A DNA stretch of 64,000 nt from Actinomadura rayongensis. GTDB taxonomy: Bacteria > Actinomycetota > Actinomycetes > Streptosporangiales > Streptosporangiaceae. The position numbers and the translations under genes were made by a program. The DNA is taken from the NCBI RefSeq assembly GCF_009831215.1, contig NZ_WUTW01000001.1, forward strand, positions 977,192 to 1,041,191, read 5' to 3'. Every line of letters begins with the position of its first letter. The first letter of the stretch is position 1. Positions 49,630 through 58,978 of the stretch are shown one piece after another. A model generated the notes under the pieces. It was not told the origin of the DNA and made no database searches. It saw nothing but the letters and a program-made list of their open reading frames with translations.

Positions 49630-50447
49630 AAAGACTCCCGAATATTCTTCAGCAGTTGGTGGCTCTCCTCGGTGGACATGGCCTTCGACCTGATGAGGTC
49701 GTAGGTGTCCACCAGGTCTGCGATGATATCGGGGTCTTCGATAACCCGGCCCAGCTTGCCGACCGCGCTCTGCCAAGCGGCCAGCGAACTGCCTTTGCGG
49801 GGTTCCATGAGCTGGAAATCGCCGTGGAGGCCGGGGTAGGTGACGTTCGTCTGCGCGACGATCTGAACCTGAACGTTCCACTGCTCGGTCCGCTTGAGGA
49901 TCGCGTCGATCTGGTCACGGGCGAGATCCGGCCGGTTCGCGAGGCGCCGGAACACTCCTTCGTCCATGATCGCCAGGAGCCTGGCGGGGTCCTCGCCGTC
50001 CAGGATCCCCTGACGGCGGACCCGCTCTTCGGCGACGCTCTCTGCGGCCAACGGGATCAGGCCGTCGAGGGCGAGCGCCTTCACGTAGGACTCCGTCTGC
50101 AAGAGTCCGAAGACAGCCGCGAGTGAAAACGCCTTGATCGTTTTGGACGCCTTCTCGTGGTACGCGAGCGCCCGGGCCTGCTCGGGGATGCGGGAGACGT
50201 TGGCGACCTCGCGGTGACGGGTGAAGTAGTCGCCCGTCCCGAACAGTTCGTCTAGGAGTCGAGCCGTCGGCGGCTGTGGGGTGAGGTAGCCGAGTTCGTA
50301 GCGGCTGACCTGGGAGTCGTCGCAGATGAGCTTCGCGGCCAGCTCTCCCTGCGTCCAGCCCTTCTTCTCCCGATTTTCCCGGATCTCGTTGCCGTAGTAC
50401 TGGGCGAAGGACTCGTTGGGGGTTGTCTTCTTCGGGGGGCGGGCCAT
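49626..50447 (-). CDS. XRE-family regulator with DUF5753 domain (partner of DUF397)
   Basis: A 273-residue regulator. The helix-turn-helix is at residues about 18-72 (GNEIRENREKKGWTQGELAA, DSQVSRYELGYLTPQPP). The C-terminal DUF5753 domain includes VFGLLQTESYVKALALDG and RRQGILDGEDPARLLAIMDE. It is transcribed with the DUF397 gene. The upstream 190 bases (50448-50637) are comparatively A/T-rich and hold direct repeats GTTCTGCG at 50520 and 50558 that could be its sites. The family is sure; its targets are unknown. Confidence 0.92.
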   Translation of the reverse strand: MARPPKKTTPNESFAQYYGNEIRENREKKGWTQGELAAKLICDDSQVSRYELGYLTPQPPTARLLDELFGTGDYFTRHREVANVSRIPEQARALAYHEKASKTIKAFSLAAVFGLLQTESYVKALALDGLIPLAAESVAEERVRRQGILDGEDPARLLAIMDEGVFRRLANRPDLARDQIDAILKRTEQWNVQVQIVAQTNVTYPGLHGDFQLMEPRKGSSLAAWQSAVGKLGRVIEDPDIIADLVDTYDLIRSKAMSTEESHQLLKNIRESL

Positions 50448-50637
50448 GTCGCTTTCCTTTCGGGGGTTCCTCGGCCGTCCTTGCGGAGACTACGGCAGGA
50501 GGCCGCGAAAGGGATGGAAGTTCTGCGAAAAAACCGAGATCCCGGCTGAAGGCAAGCGTTCTGCGGAAATGCTGCGAGGCGGTTTTTCCTAACTTTCCTT
50601 TCTGTCCAATCTTTAGCACCGCACTGTGCGTGGACGG

Positions 50638-51414
50638 TTATTTCCACGGCCCACTAACGGGTGGGCGGCCGGTGAGGCGGGTCGTCAAAGACGCGGCGGC
50701 GGCCTTTACCGGCGCCGCCAGGTCGGGCCAGGTTTCCGGAGGACGGGCGGCGCGGCGGAAGGTAACGGTGATAGCCGCCGCCGGGTGGCCCGTGTGGTCG
50801 AACGCGCAGGCCGCGATGCTCGCGAAGCCCTCGGTGACCAGGCCGTCCTCGGCGGACCAGCCGCGTGCGGCGTCCTCGCGCAGGTCGCGGCGCAGGGCGG
50901 TCAGGGTCATCGGGGCGCGGGTCGTCCGGGTGACGAGCGGCGCCGGGAACAGGGCTCGGAGCTGGGCGGGCGGGAGGTGCGCGAGCATGGACCGGCCGCT
51001 CGCGGTGAGGTGCGCGGGGATGCGGACGCCGACGTCCGTGACCAGGGTCGCGTGCCGGGGCGGCTGCTCTTTCAGCAGGTAGAGCGTGTCGGCGCCGTGC
51101 AGGACGCCCAGCTGGACGATCTCGCCCGTGCGGTCCACCAGGCGGCGCAATAGCGGGCGGGCCAGGCGTTCCAGCGGGCCGTGCCGCAGGTAGGCCGAGC
51201 CGACCTCGAACGCTGCCACGCCTAGGCCCCAGCGGCGTTCTTCGGGGAGTGGGACGACGAAGCCTTCGGCGGCCATTTCCGCCAGCAGGTGGTAGGTGCT
51301 GGAGCGGGGCAGGCCGAGTTCGCGGGCGATCGTGGAGGCGGGCAGGGGTCCGGCCGACGCCGCGAGCAGGCGCAGCACCGCGAGGGTCCGCCGGGCGGCG
51401 GGTACCTGGTCCAC
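50638..51414 (-). CDS. IclR-family regulator of the hut cluster
   Basis: A 258-residue IclR-type regulator. GTG 51414 gives the family N-terminus VPAARRTLAVLRLLAASAGP; the winged HTH reads STIARELGLPRSSTYHLLAE, and the effector domain contains GRSMLAHLPPAQLRAL and TEGFASIAACAFDHTG. A longer frame starts upstream but would run through the divergent hutH promoter. No Shine-Dalgarno precedes the GTG. A perfect dyad at 51424-51441 begins 10 bases upstream. The divergent hut operon is the obvious target, with histidine or urocanate as a likely effector (inference). Confidence 0.9.
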   Translation of the reverse strand: MDQVPAARRTLAVLRLLAASAGPLPASTIARELGLPRSSTYHLLAEMAAEGFVVPLPEERRWGLGVAAFEVGSAYLRHGPLERLARPLLRRLVDRTGEIVQLGVLHGADTLYLLKEQPPRHATLVTDVGVRIPAHLTASGRSMLAHLPPAQLRALFPAPLVTRTTRAPMTLTALRRDLREDAARGWSAEDGLVTEGFASIAACAFDHTGHPAAAITVTFRRAARPPETWPDLAAPVKAAAASLTTRLTGRPPVSGPWK

Positions 51415-51423
51415 AGGGGCGAT

Positions 51424-51441
51424 TGTCTCGTATCCGAGACA
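51424..51441. promoter_or_regulatory. Perfect dyad between the IclR gene and hutH
   Basis: TGTCTCG (51424-51430), TATC, CGAGACA (51435-51441): a 7-4-7 perfect inverted repeat in the intergenic region of the divergent IclR regulator and hutH. Size, symmetry and position fit an IclR-family operator controlling both. Confidence 0.7.
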
Positions 51442-51496
51442 GATCGAGGCTCGCGGGGCTCGTGCGGGGGCGCGTCGCATCGGTCCAATGGTGGGT

Positions 51497-53053
51497 ATGA
51501 CGTCCGTTATGGGGGCACACAGCATCGAGGTGGGGACGGCGCCGCCGTCGCCCGCCGAGGTCGTGGCGGTGGCGCGGGACGGTGCGCGGGTCGGGCTGTC
51601 GGCCGCCGCCGAGCGCGCCATGGCCGCGTCGCGGGCGCACATCGAGGAGCTGGCGGCGCGGCCGACGCCCGTCTACGGGGTGTCGACGGGGTTCGGCGCG
51701 CTCGCGTCCCGGCACATCCCGCCGGAGCTGCGGACGCGGCTCCAGCTCAACATCGTCCGGTCGCACGCGGCCGGGACGGGTCCGGAGGTGGAGCGCGAGG
51801 TCGTCCGGGCGATGATGCTGCTGCGGCTGAAGACGCTCGCCACCGGCCGCACCGGCGCGCGGCCCGAGACGGCGCGGGCGCTCGCGGCGCTGCTCAACGC
51901 GGGGATCACGCCGGTCGTCCACGAGTACGGCAGCCTCGGCTGCTCCGGGGATCTCGCGCCGCTCGCGCACGTCGCGCTGGCGCTGCTCGGCGAGGGACGG
52001 GTCCGGGACGCCGACGACCGCCTCATCCCCGCCGCCGACGCGCTGAAGCGGGCCGATCTGCGTCCCGTCGAACTCGGCGCCAAGGAAGGGCTCGCGCTGC
52101 TCAACGGCACGGACGGGATGCTCGGGATGCTCGTCCTCGCCCTGCACGACCTGCGCGGCCTGCTCACCGCCGCCGACATCGCGACCGCGATGAGCGTGGA
52201 GGCGCTGCTCGGCACCGACCGCGTCTTCGACGCCGACCTCCAGGCGCTGCGCCCGCATCCCGGCCAGGCCGCGTCGGCGGCGAACCTGCGGCTGCTGCTC
52301 GCCGGGTCGCCGATCGTGGAGTCCCACCGGGGGCCGGAGGACACGCGCGTCCAGGACGCCTACTCGCTGCGGTGCGCGCCGCAGGTCAACGGCGCGTTCC
52401 GGGACACCGTCGCGCACGCCGCGCTGGTCGCCGACCGCGAGCTGGCGGCGGCCGTGGACAACCCGGTCGTGCTGACGGACGGACGCGTCGAGTCCAACGG
52501 CAACTTCCACGGCGCCCCGATCGCCTACGCGCTGGACTTCCTCGCGATCCCGCTCGCCGACGCCGCGTCGATGGCCGAGCGCCGCACCGACCGGATGCTC
52601 GACAAGGCCCGCTCGTTCGGGCTGCCGCCGTTCCTCGCGGCCGACCCCGGCGTCGACTCCGGCCACATGATCGCCCAGTACACGCAGGCGTCGATCGTGG
52701 CGGAGCTGAAGCGGCTGGCCGTCCCGGCGAGTGTCGACTCCATCCCGTCGTCGGCGATGCAGGAGGACCACGTGTCCCTCGGCTGGAACGCCGCCCGCAA
52801 GCTGCGCCGGGCCGTGGACGGGTACGCGCGCGTCGTCGCGATCGAGCTGTTCACCGCCGCCCGCGCGCTGGACCTGCGCGCCCCGCTGCGCCCCGGTCCC
52901 GCGACCGCGACCGTCCTCGCGGCGCTGCGCCGGCACGTCCCGCCGCCCGGCCCCGACCGCCACCTGTCGCCCGAGATCGACGCCGCGACCGCGCTCGTCC
53001 GGGACGGGACGCTCGTCGCCGCCGCCGAGTCCGTCACCGGCCCGCTCGCCTGA
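51497..53053 (+). CDS. hutH: Histidine ammonia-lyase
   Basis: An approximately 518-residue MIO enzyme that deaminates histidine to urocanate. GSLGCSGDLAPLAH carries the MIO-forming tripeptide as Cys149-Ser150-Gly151 instead of the textbook Ala-Ser-Gly; VYGVSTGFGALA, the Tyr loop, and QDAYSLRCAPQVNGA and NGNFHGAPIAYALD are standard. Start choice is open: ATG 51488, 51497 and 51509 are in frame; the 51509 start matches the family length best but none has a good ribosome binding site. It is the first of five catabolic genes. Confidence 0.93.
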   Translation: MTSVMGAHSIEVGTAPPSPAEVVAVARDGARVGLSAAAERAMAASRAHIEELAARPTPVYGVSTGFGALASRHIPPELRTRLQLNIVRSHAAGTGPEVEREVVRAMMLLRLKTLATGRTGARPETARALAALLNAGITPVVHEYGSLGCSGDLAPLAHVALALLGEGRVRDADDRLIPAADALKRADLRPVELGAKEGLALLNGTDGMLGMLVLALHDLRGLLTAADIATAMSVEALLGTDRVFDADLQALRPHPGQAASAANLRLLLAGSPIVESHRGPEDTRVQDAYSLRCAPQVNGAFRDTVAHAALVADRELAAAVDNPVVLTDGRVESNGNFHGAPIAYALDFLAIPLADAASMAERRTDRMLDKARSFGLPPFLAADPGVDSGHMIAQYTQASIVAELKRLAVPASVDSIPSSAMQEDHVSLGWNAARKLRRAVDGYARVVAIELFTAARALDLRAPLRPGPATATVLAALRRHVPPPGPDRHLSPEIDAATALVRDGTLVAAAESVTGPLA

Positions 53054-53065
53054 AGGAGCCCCGCC

Positions 53066-54709
53066 ATGTCCGGTCCCCGTCCCGTCCGCGCGCCGCGCGG
53101 CTCCGCGCTCACCGCGCGGGGCTGGCCGCAGGAGGCCGCGCTGCGGATGCTCCAGAACAACCTGGACCCCGAGGTCGCCGAGCATCCGGACGAGCTGGTC
53201 GTCTACGGCGGCACCGGACGGGCCGCGCGGAGCTGGGACGCGTTCGACCGCATCGTCGGCGCGCTCTCCCGCCTGGACGGGGACGAGACGCTGCTCGTCC
53301 AGTCCGGCAAGCCCGTCGGGATCTTCCGGACGCACGAGTGGGCGCCGCGCGTCCTCATCGCCAACTCCAACCTCGTCCCGGAGTGGGCGACGTGGGAGGA
53401 GTTCCGGCGGCTGGAGGCCGACGGGCTCACGATGTACGGGCAGATGACGGCCGGGTCGTGGATCTACATCGGCACGCAGGGGATCCTCCAGGGCACCTAC
53501 GAGACGTTCGCGGCCGTCGCGGCGAAGCGGTTCGGCGGGAGCCTCGCCGGGACGATCACGCTGACCGCCGGGCTCGGCGGGATGGGCGGCGCGCAGCCGC
53601 TCGCCGTCACGATGAACGGCGGCGTGGCGCTGTGCGTGGAGTGCGACCCGTCCCGGATCGACCGGCGGGTCGCGCACGGCTACTGCGACGTCCGCGCCGA
53701 CTCGCTGGACGAGGCGCTGCGGCTGGCCGAGACGGCGAAGGCCGGGCGGCGGGCGCTGTCGATCGGGGTGCTCGGGAACGCGGCGGACGTCGTCCCGGAA
53801 CTGCTGCGGCGTGGCGCGCCCATCGACGTCGTCACCGACCAGACCAGCGCGCACGACCCGCTCGCCTACCTGCCGCGCGGCGTCGCGTTCGACGCCTGGG
53901 CGGACGAGCGCGACCGCGACCCCGCCGGGTTCACCGCGCGGGCGCGCGAGTCGATGGCCGAGCACGTCGCGGCGATGGTCGGGTTCCAGGACGCGGGCGC
54001 CGAGGTCTTCGACTACGGCAACTCGATCCGGGGCGAGGCGCGGACGGCCGGATACGCGCGGGCGTTCGACTTCCCCGGGTTCGTCCCGGCGTACATCCGG
54101 CCGCTGTTCTGCGAGGGCAAGGGGCCGTTCCGGTGGGCGGCGCTGTCGGGCGACCCGGCGGACATCGCCCGCACCGACCGCGCGATCCTCGACCTCTTCC
54201 CGGAGAACGAACCGCTCGCGCGGTGGATCCGGATGGCGGGGGAGCGGGTGCGGTTCCAGGGGCTTCCGGCGCGGATCTGCTGGCTCGGGTACGGCGAGCG
54301 GGACAAGGCGGGCGCGGTGTTCAACGATCTCGTCGCGCGCGGAGAGGTGAGCGCGCCGATCGTCCTCGGCCGCGACCATCTGGACTGCGGGTCGGTCGCG
54401 TCGCCGTACCGGGAGACCGAGGCGATGGCGGACGGCTCGGACGCCATCGCGGACTGGCCGCTGCTGAACGCGCTGCTCAACACGGCGTCCGGGGCGACCT
54501 GGGTGTCGATCCACCACGGCGGCGGCGTCGGGATCGGCCGGTCCATCCACGCGGGCCAGGTCTGCGTCGCGGACGGCACGGACCTCGCCGCGCGCAAGCT
54601 CGAACGGGTGCTGACCAACGACCCGGGCACGGGCGTCATGCGGCACGTGGACGCGGGATACGAACGGGCCGCCGAAGTGGCCGACGAGCGAGGCGTTCAC
54701 ATCCCGTGA
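53066..54709 (+). CDS. hutU: Urocanate hydratase
   Basis: A 547-residue urocanase using tightly bound [38 protein letters not shown], the glycine-rich [20 protein letters not shown], and the C-terminal [17 protein letters not shown] are diagnostic. It converts urocanate to imidazolonepropionate. AAGGAG is 7 bases ahead of ATG 53066. The next gene overlaps its stop by 4 bases. Confidence 0.96.
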   Translation: MSGPRPVRAPRGSALTARGWPQEAALRMLQNNLDPEVAEHPDELVVYGGTGRAARSWDAFDRIVGALSRLDGDETLLVQSGKPVGIFRTHEWAPRVLIANSNLVPEWATWEEFRRLEADGLTMYGQMTAGSWIYIGTQGILQGTYETFAAVAAKRFGGSLAGTITLTAGLGGMGGAQPLAVTMNGGVALCVECDPSRIDRRVAHGYCDVRADSLDEALRLAETAKAGRRALSIGVLGNAADVVPELLRRGAPIDVVTDQTSAHDPLAYLPRGVAFDAWADERDRDPAGFTARARESMAEHVAAMVGFQDAGAEVFDYGNSIRGEARTAGYARAFDFPGFVPAYIRPLFCEGKGPFRWAALSGDPADIARTDRAILDLFPENEPLARWIRMAGERVRFQGLPARICWLGYGERDKAGAVFNDLVARGEVSAPIVLGRDHLDCGSVASPYRETEAMADGSDAIADWPLLNALLNTASGATWVSIHHGGGVGIGRSIHAGQVCVADGTDLAARKLERVLTNDPGTGVMRHVDAGYERAAEVADERGVHIP

Positions 54710-55902
54710 ACTTCGACGCGATGTGGGCGGAGCTGCTGCCCGTCGGCCGGGACCCGGCGGGCGGCTACCGGCGTTTCGCGTTCACGCCGCCGGAGCTGGA
54801 GTGCCGCGCGTGGTTCCTCGAACAGGCGCGGCGGCGGGCGCTGGACGTCGAGCGGGACGCGAACGGCAACCTGTTCGCCTGGTGGCTCCCGCCGGACGGG
54901 CGGCGCGACGGGGCCGTCCTCACCGGCAGCCATCTGGACTCCGTCCCGGGCGGCGGGGCGTTCGACGGGCCGCTCGGGATCGTGTCGGCGTTCGCGGCGA
55001 TCGACGTCCTGCGGGAGCGGGGCGCGGTGCCGGCCCGGCCGGTCGGGGTGGCGGCGTTCGCCGAAGAAGAAGGCGCGCGGTTCGGCGTCGCGTGCCTCGG
55101 GTCGCGGCTGCTCACCGGGACGATCGACCCGGAGCGGGCGCGGGCGCTGCGCGACGGTGACGGGCGCTCGTTCGCGGCCGTCCTCGCCGAGCACGGCCTC
55201 GACCCGGCGCTGATCGGCCCGGACGACGACCTGCTCGGCCGGTGCGCCTGCTTCGTCGAGCTGCACATCGAGCAGGGCCGGGCGCTGGACGTCCCGGTGG
55301 GGGCGGCGAGCGCGATCGTCCCGCACGGCCGCTGGCGGTTCGGCTTCACCGGCGCGGGCGACCACGCGGGCACCACCGCGCTCGCCGACCGCCGCGACCC
55401 GATGCTGCCGTTCGCGCGGACCGTCCTCGCGGCGCGGTCGGCGGCCGAGCGGTTCGGCGCGGTCGCGACGGTCGGGAAGGCGGAGATCGTGCCGGGCGGG
55501 GTGAACGCGATCCCGTCGTCGGTCACGGCGTGGCTGGACGCGCGCGGGCCGGTGGACGACGCCGTCCGCCGCACCGTCGCCGAGGTCGAGCGCGCCGCGC
55601 GGGACGCCGCGTCCGCGCACGGCGTGACCGTGGACGTCGCCGAGGAGTCCTACAGCCCGGCCGTCGCGTTCCGGCGCGAGCTGCGCGACCGGATCGCCCG
55701 GGTGCTCGGCGGGGTGCCGGTGCTGCCGACCGGGGCGGGGCACGACGCGGGAGTGCTCGCCGCGCGGCTCCCGACGGCGATGCTGTTCGTCCGGAATCCG
55801 ACCGGTGTGTCCCATGCGCCCGCCGAGCACGCCGAACCGTCCGACGTCGGGGCGGGCGTCGCGGCGCTCGCCGCCGTCCTGGCCGACCTGGCGGAGGCGT
55901 GA
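54706..55902 (+). CDS. M20-family amidohydrolase (allantoate amidohydrolase-like) in the hut operon
   Basis: A 398-residue binuclear Zn hydrolase of the AllC/HyuC/beta-ureidopropionase branch. [53 protein letters not shown] and [13 protein letters not shown] are the metal and substrate motifs. By similarity it would act on allantoate or N-carbamoyl amino acids, but it sits between hutU and hutF where N-formylglutamate deformylase (HutG) is expected. I recall the same arrangement in Streptomyces coelicolor. A role on N-formyl-L-glutamate is the contextual hypothesis. Coupled on both sides (GTGA, TGATG). Confidence 0.87.
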   Translation: MNFDAMWAELLPVGRDPAGGYRRFAFTPPELECRAWFLEQARRRALDVERDANGNLFAWWLPPDGRRDGAVLTGSHLDSVPGGGAFDGPLGIVSAFAAIDVLRERGAVPARPVGVAAFAEEEGARFGVACLGSRLLTGTIDPERARALRDGDGRSFAAVLAEHGLDPALIGPDDDLLGRCACFVELHIEQGRALDVPVGAASAIVPHGRWRFGFTGAGDHAGTTALADRRDPMLPFARTVLAARSAAERFGAVATVGKAEIVPGGVNAIPSSVTAWLDARGPVDDAVRRTVAEVERAARDAASAHGVTVDVAEESYSPAVAFRRELRDRIARVLGGVPVLPTGAGHDAGVLAARLPTAMLFVRNPTGVSHAPAEHAEPSDVGAGVAALAAVLADLAEA

Positions 55903-57209
55903 TGCGGTGGTTCGCCGAGTACGCGTGGGTGGACGACGCCGTGCTGCCCGGCGTGCTACTGGAGGCCGACGGCGACCGGTTCGCCCGGATCGTCCCCGGC
56001 GAGGCGCCGCCGCCGGACGCGCGGCGCCTGCCCGGCCTGACGATCCCCGGCCTCGCCAACGCCCACTCGCACGCCTTCCACCGGGCGCTGCGCGGCGGCG
56101 TCCAGTCCGGCCGGGGCACGTTCTGGACGTGGCGGGAGCGCATGTACGCCGTCGCCGACCGGCTCGACCCCGCGTCCTACCGGGCGCTCGCGACGGCCGT
56201 GTACGCCGAGATGGCGCTCGCCGGGGTCACCTGCGTCGGCGAGTTCCACTACCTGCACCACCGGCCCGGCGGCGGCGCCTATCCGGAGCCGAACGCGATG
56301 GGCGACGCGCTGCTCGCGGCGGCGTCGGCGGCCGGGATCCGGATCACCCTGCTCGACGCCTGCTACCTGACCGGCGCCCCGGGCACGCCGCTCGCCGGGA
56401 CGCAGCGCCGGTTCGGGGACGGCACCCCCGGCGCCTGGCGCGACCGAGTCCGCGCCCTGCTGTCCCGGGCCGGGCCTGACGTGCGGATCGGCGCGGCGAT
56501 CCACTCGGTGCGGGCCGTCCCGCGCGCCGCGCTGCCGGTCGTCGCGGACTTCGCGCGCGAGCACGGCGTGCCCCTGCACGTGCACGTGTCCGAGCAGCCC
56601 GCCGAGAACGCCGCGTGCCTGGACGCCTACGGGGTCACGCCGGTGCGGCTGCTCGGCGACGCGGGCGCGCTCGGGCCGCTGACGACGGCCGTCCACGCGA
56701 CCCATCTCGACGCCGCCGACGTCGCGCTGCTCGGCGGGACGGACACGACCGTCTGCCTGTGCCCGACGACCGAACGCGACCTCGCCGACGGGCTCGGGCC
56801 GTCCGGGGACCTCGTCCGCGCCGGCGCCCCGCTGTGCGTCGGCTCCGACCAGCACGCCGTTGTGGACCTCCTGGAGGAGGCCCGCGCGGTCGAACTGCAC
56901 GAGCGGCTGCGGACGGGCGAGCGCGGGCACTTCCGGGCGAGCGCGCTGCTGGCCGCCGCGACGTGGCACGGGCACGCGGCGCTCGGCTGGCCGTCCGCCG
57001 GGCGCCTGGAACCCGGCGCGCACGCCGACCTCGTGACCCTGCGCCTCGACTCGCCCCGCACCGCCGGCTGCGCGCCGTCGCCGGAGACGGCGGTGTTCGC
57101 CGCGACCGCCGCCGACGTGACGACCGTGGTGGCGTCCGGGCGCGAGATCGTCCGCGACGGCCGCCATCTGACGATCGACGTCCCGTCCGCCCTCCGGGAG
57201 GTCCTATGA
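55902..57209 (+). CDS. hutF: Formimidoylglutamate deiminase
   Basis: A 435-residue amidohydrolase-superfamily enzyme that deiminates N-formimidoyl-L-glutamate to N-formylglutamate and ammonia. Motifs: [20 protein letters not shown] (HxH), [33 protein letters not shown] and [16 protein letters not shown] with the metal Asp. The [12 protein letters not shown] block separates HutF from other deaminases. It shares one base with the upstream stop and overlaps hutI by 4 bases. Its product is formylglutamate, so a deformylase is needed downstream. Confidence 0.94.
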   Translation: MRWFAEYAWVDDAVLPGVLLEADGDRFARIVPGEAPPPDARRLPGLTIPGLANAHSHAFHRALRGGVQSGRGTFWTWRERMYAVADRLDPASYRALATAVYAEMALAGVTCVGEFHYLHHRPGGGAYPEPNAMGDALLAAASAAGIRITLLDACYLTGAPGTPLAGTQRRFGDGTPGAWRDRVRALLSRAGPDVRIGAAIHSVRAVPRAALPVVADFAREHGVPLHVHVSEQPAENAACLDAYGVTPVRLLGDAGALGPLTTAVHATHLDAADVALLGGTDTTVCLCPTTERDLADGLGPSGDLVRAGAPLCVGSDQHAVVDLLEEARAVELHERLRTGERGHFRASALLAAATWHGHAALGWPSAGRLEPGAHADLVTLRLDSPRTAGCAPSPETAVFAATAADVTTVVASGREIVRDGRHLTIDVPSALREVL

Positions 57210-58372
57210 GTCTGGTGATTCATGGGATCGGGGAGTTGGTCACGGCGGATCCGGCGGCGGGGGACGGGCCGCTCGGGGTGCTGCGGGACGCGGCGGTCGT
57301 GTTCGACGGCGGACGCGTCGCGTGGGTGGGCGCGTCGGGTGCCGCGCCTGCCGCCGATGAGGCTGTGGACGCGCGCGGGCGCTGCCTTCTGCCGGGGTTC
57401 GTGGACTCCCACGCGCATCTGGTGTTCGCGGGGGACCGGGCGGACGAGTTCGCCGCCCGCATGACGGGGCGTCCGTACGCGGCGGGCGGGATCCGGACGA
57501 CCGTCGAGGCGACGCGCGCCGCGTCCGACGACGCGCTGCGCGCCAACCTGCGGCGGCTCGTCGCGGAGATGGCGCGGCAGGGCACCACGACCGTCGAGTG
57601 CAAGTCCGGGTACGGCCTGACGGTCGAGCAGGAGCGGCGGTGCGTGCGGATCGCGGCGGAGGTGACCGGGGAGGTGACGTTCCTCGGCGCGCACGTCGTC
57701 CCGCCCGAGTACGACGGCGACCCGGGCGGGTACGTCCGGCTGGTGTCGGGCGCGATGATGGCCGCGTGCGCCCCCTACGCGCGCTGGATCGACGTGTTCT
57801 GCGAGCGCGGCGCGTTCGACGCCGCGCAGGCCCGGACGGTCCTCGCGGCGGGCGCGGCGGCGGGGCTCGTGCCGCGCGTCCACGCCAACCAGCTCGGGCC
57901 CGGCCCCGGCGTGCGGCTCGCGGTCGAGATGGGCGCGGCGTCCGCCGACCACTGCACGTTCTTGGCCGACGCCGACGTGGACGCCCTCGCCTCGTCCCCG
58001 ACGGTCGCGACGCTGCTGCCCGCCGTCGAGTTCTCCACCCGTCAGCCGTATCCGGACGCGCGCCGCCTGCTCGACGCGGGCGCCGCCGTCGCGCTCGCCA
58101 CCGACTGCAACCCCGGGTCCGGCTACAGCTCCAGCATGGCGTTCTGCGTGGCGCTGGCCGTCCGGGAGATGGGGATGAGCCCGGCGGAAGCGGTTCTCGC
58201 GGCGACGGCGGGCGGGGCGCGTGCGCTGCGGCGCGGGGACGTCGGACGCCTCTCGCCCGGCGCCCGCGCGGACGCGCAGCTCCTCGACGCGCCCAGCCAC
58301 ATCCACCTCGCGTACCGTCCGGGGGTGCCGCTGACGGCCGCCGTCTGGAAGGACGGCGTCCGGCAGGTGTGA
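57206..58372 (+). CDS. hutI: Imidazolonepropionase
   Basis: A 388-residue amidohydrolase. [20 protein letters not shown] (HxH and Arg), [59 protein letters not shown] and [14 protein letters not shown] are HutI blocks. It opens 4-imidazolone-5-propionate, the HutU product, to formimidoylglutamate. ATG 57206 overlaps hutF (ATGA). It is the last hut gene; a ferritin-like gene follows after 58 bases. Confidence 0.96.
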   Translation: MSLVIHGIGELVTADPAAGDGPLGVLRDAAVVFDGGRVAWVGASGAAPAADEAVDARGRCLLPGFVDSHAHLVFAGDRADEFAARMTGRPYAAGGIRTTVEATRAASDDALRANLRRLVAEMARQGTTTVECKSGYGLTVEQERRCVRIAAEVTGEVTFLGAHVVPPEYDGDPGGYVRLVSGAMMAACAPYARWIDVFCERGAFDAAQARTVLAAGAAAGLVPRVHANQLGPGPGVRLAVEMGAASADHCTFLADADVDALASSPTVATLLPAVEFSTRQPYPDARRLLDAGAAVALATDCNPGSGYSSSMAFCVALAVREMGMSPAEAVLAATAGGARALRRGDVGRLSPGARADAQLLDAPSHIHLAYRPGVPLTAAVWKDGVRQV

Positions 58373-58430
58373 ATCGCGCAGGGCGGGTACGACGGGTCGC
58401 GTCCATCCGACCGGGCACGGGGAGGCGCGA

Positions 58431-58976
58431 ATGGCCGAGTTCCTGACCGACATGAAGGTGCTGCGCGAGCGGGCGCGCGAGGAGATCGCGAAGGGGCCGG
58501 TGACGTCGGCGTACGGCGCGGACGTCCAGCGCGTGATCCAGGTGCTCAACGAGGCGCTGGCCACCGAGATCGTGTGCGTCCTGCGGTACAAGCGGCACCG
58601 GTTCACCGCGACCGGCATCCACGCCGAGGGCGTCGCGGCCGAGTTCGCCGAGCACGCCGCCGAGGAGCAGGAGCACGCGGACCTGCTCGCCGAGCGGATC
58701 GTCCAGCTCGGCGGCGAGCCGGACTTCGCGCCGGACACGCTGACGTCCCGCGCGCACGCCGAGTACGACGCGAGCCTGGACCTCGCCGAGATGATCAAGG
58801 AGGACCTGGTCGCGGAGCGGATCGCCGTCGCGTCCTACACCGAGATCATCCAGTGGCTCGGCGACGACGACCCGACGACGCGGCGGCTGTTCGAGCAGAT
58901 CCTCGCGCAGGAGGAGGAGCACGCCGACGACCTGCGCGGCCTGCTGGAGCGGCTGCCCGCCGCGCTGGAGTCCTAG
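58431..58976 (+). CDS. Ferritin-like (bacterioferritin/Dps-type) diiron protein
   Basis: A 181-residue four-helix-bundle protein. Helix A has VLNEALATEIVCVLRYKRHR, helix B FAEHAAEEQEHADLLAERIV, helix C AEMIKEDLVAERIAVASYTE and helix D FEQILAQEEEHADDLRGLLE. The paired Glu and ExxH residues form a complete di-iron ferroxidase site. This resembles the DNA-protecting ferritin-like proteins of actinobacteria more than 24-mer bacterioferritin; no heme Met is obvious. GGGGAGGCG precedes the ATG. Likely function is iron storage and peroxide protection. Confidence 0.88.
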   Translation: MAEFLTDMKVLRERAREEIAKGPVTSAYGADVQRVIQVLNEALATEIVCVLRYKRHRFTATGIHAEGVAAEFAEHAAEEQEHADLLAERIVQLGGEPDFAPDTLTSRAHAEYDASLDLAEMIKEDLVAERIAVASYTEIIQWLGDDDPTTRRLFEQILAQEEEHADDLRGLLERLPAALES

Positions 58977-58978
58977 GG

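Noticed and set aside
50654-54700. A minus-strand frame of about 1350 codons opposite hutH and hutU
   Set aside because: Antisense shadow; hutH and hutU are unambiguous on the plus strand.
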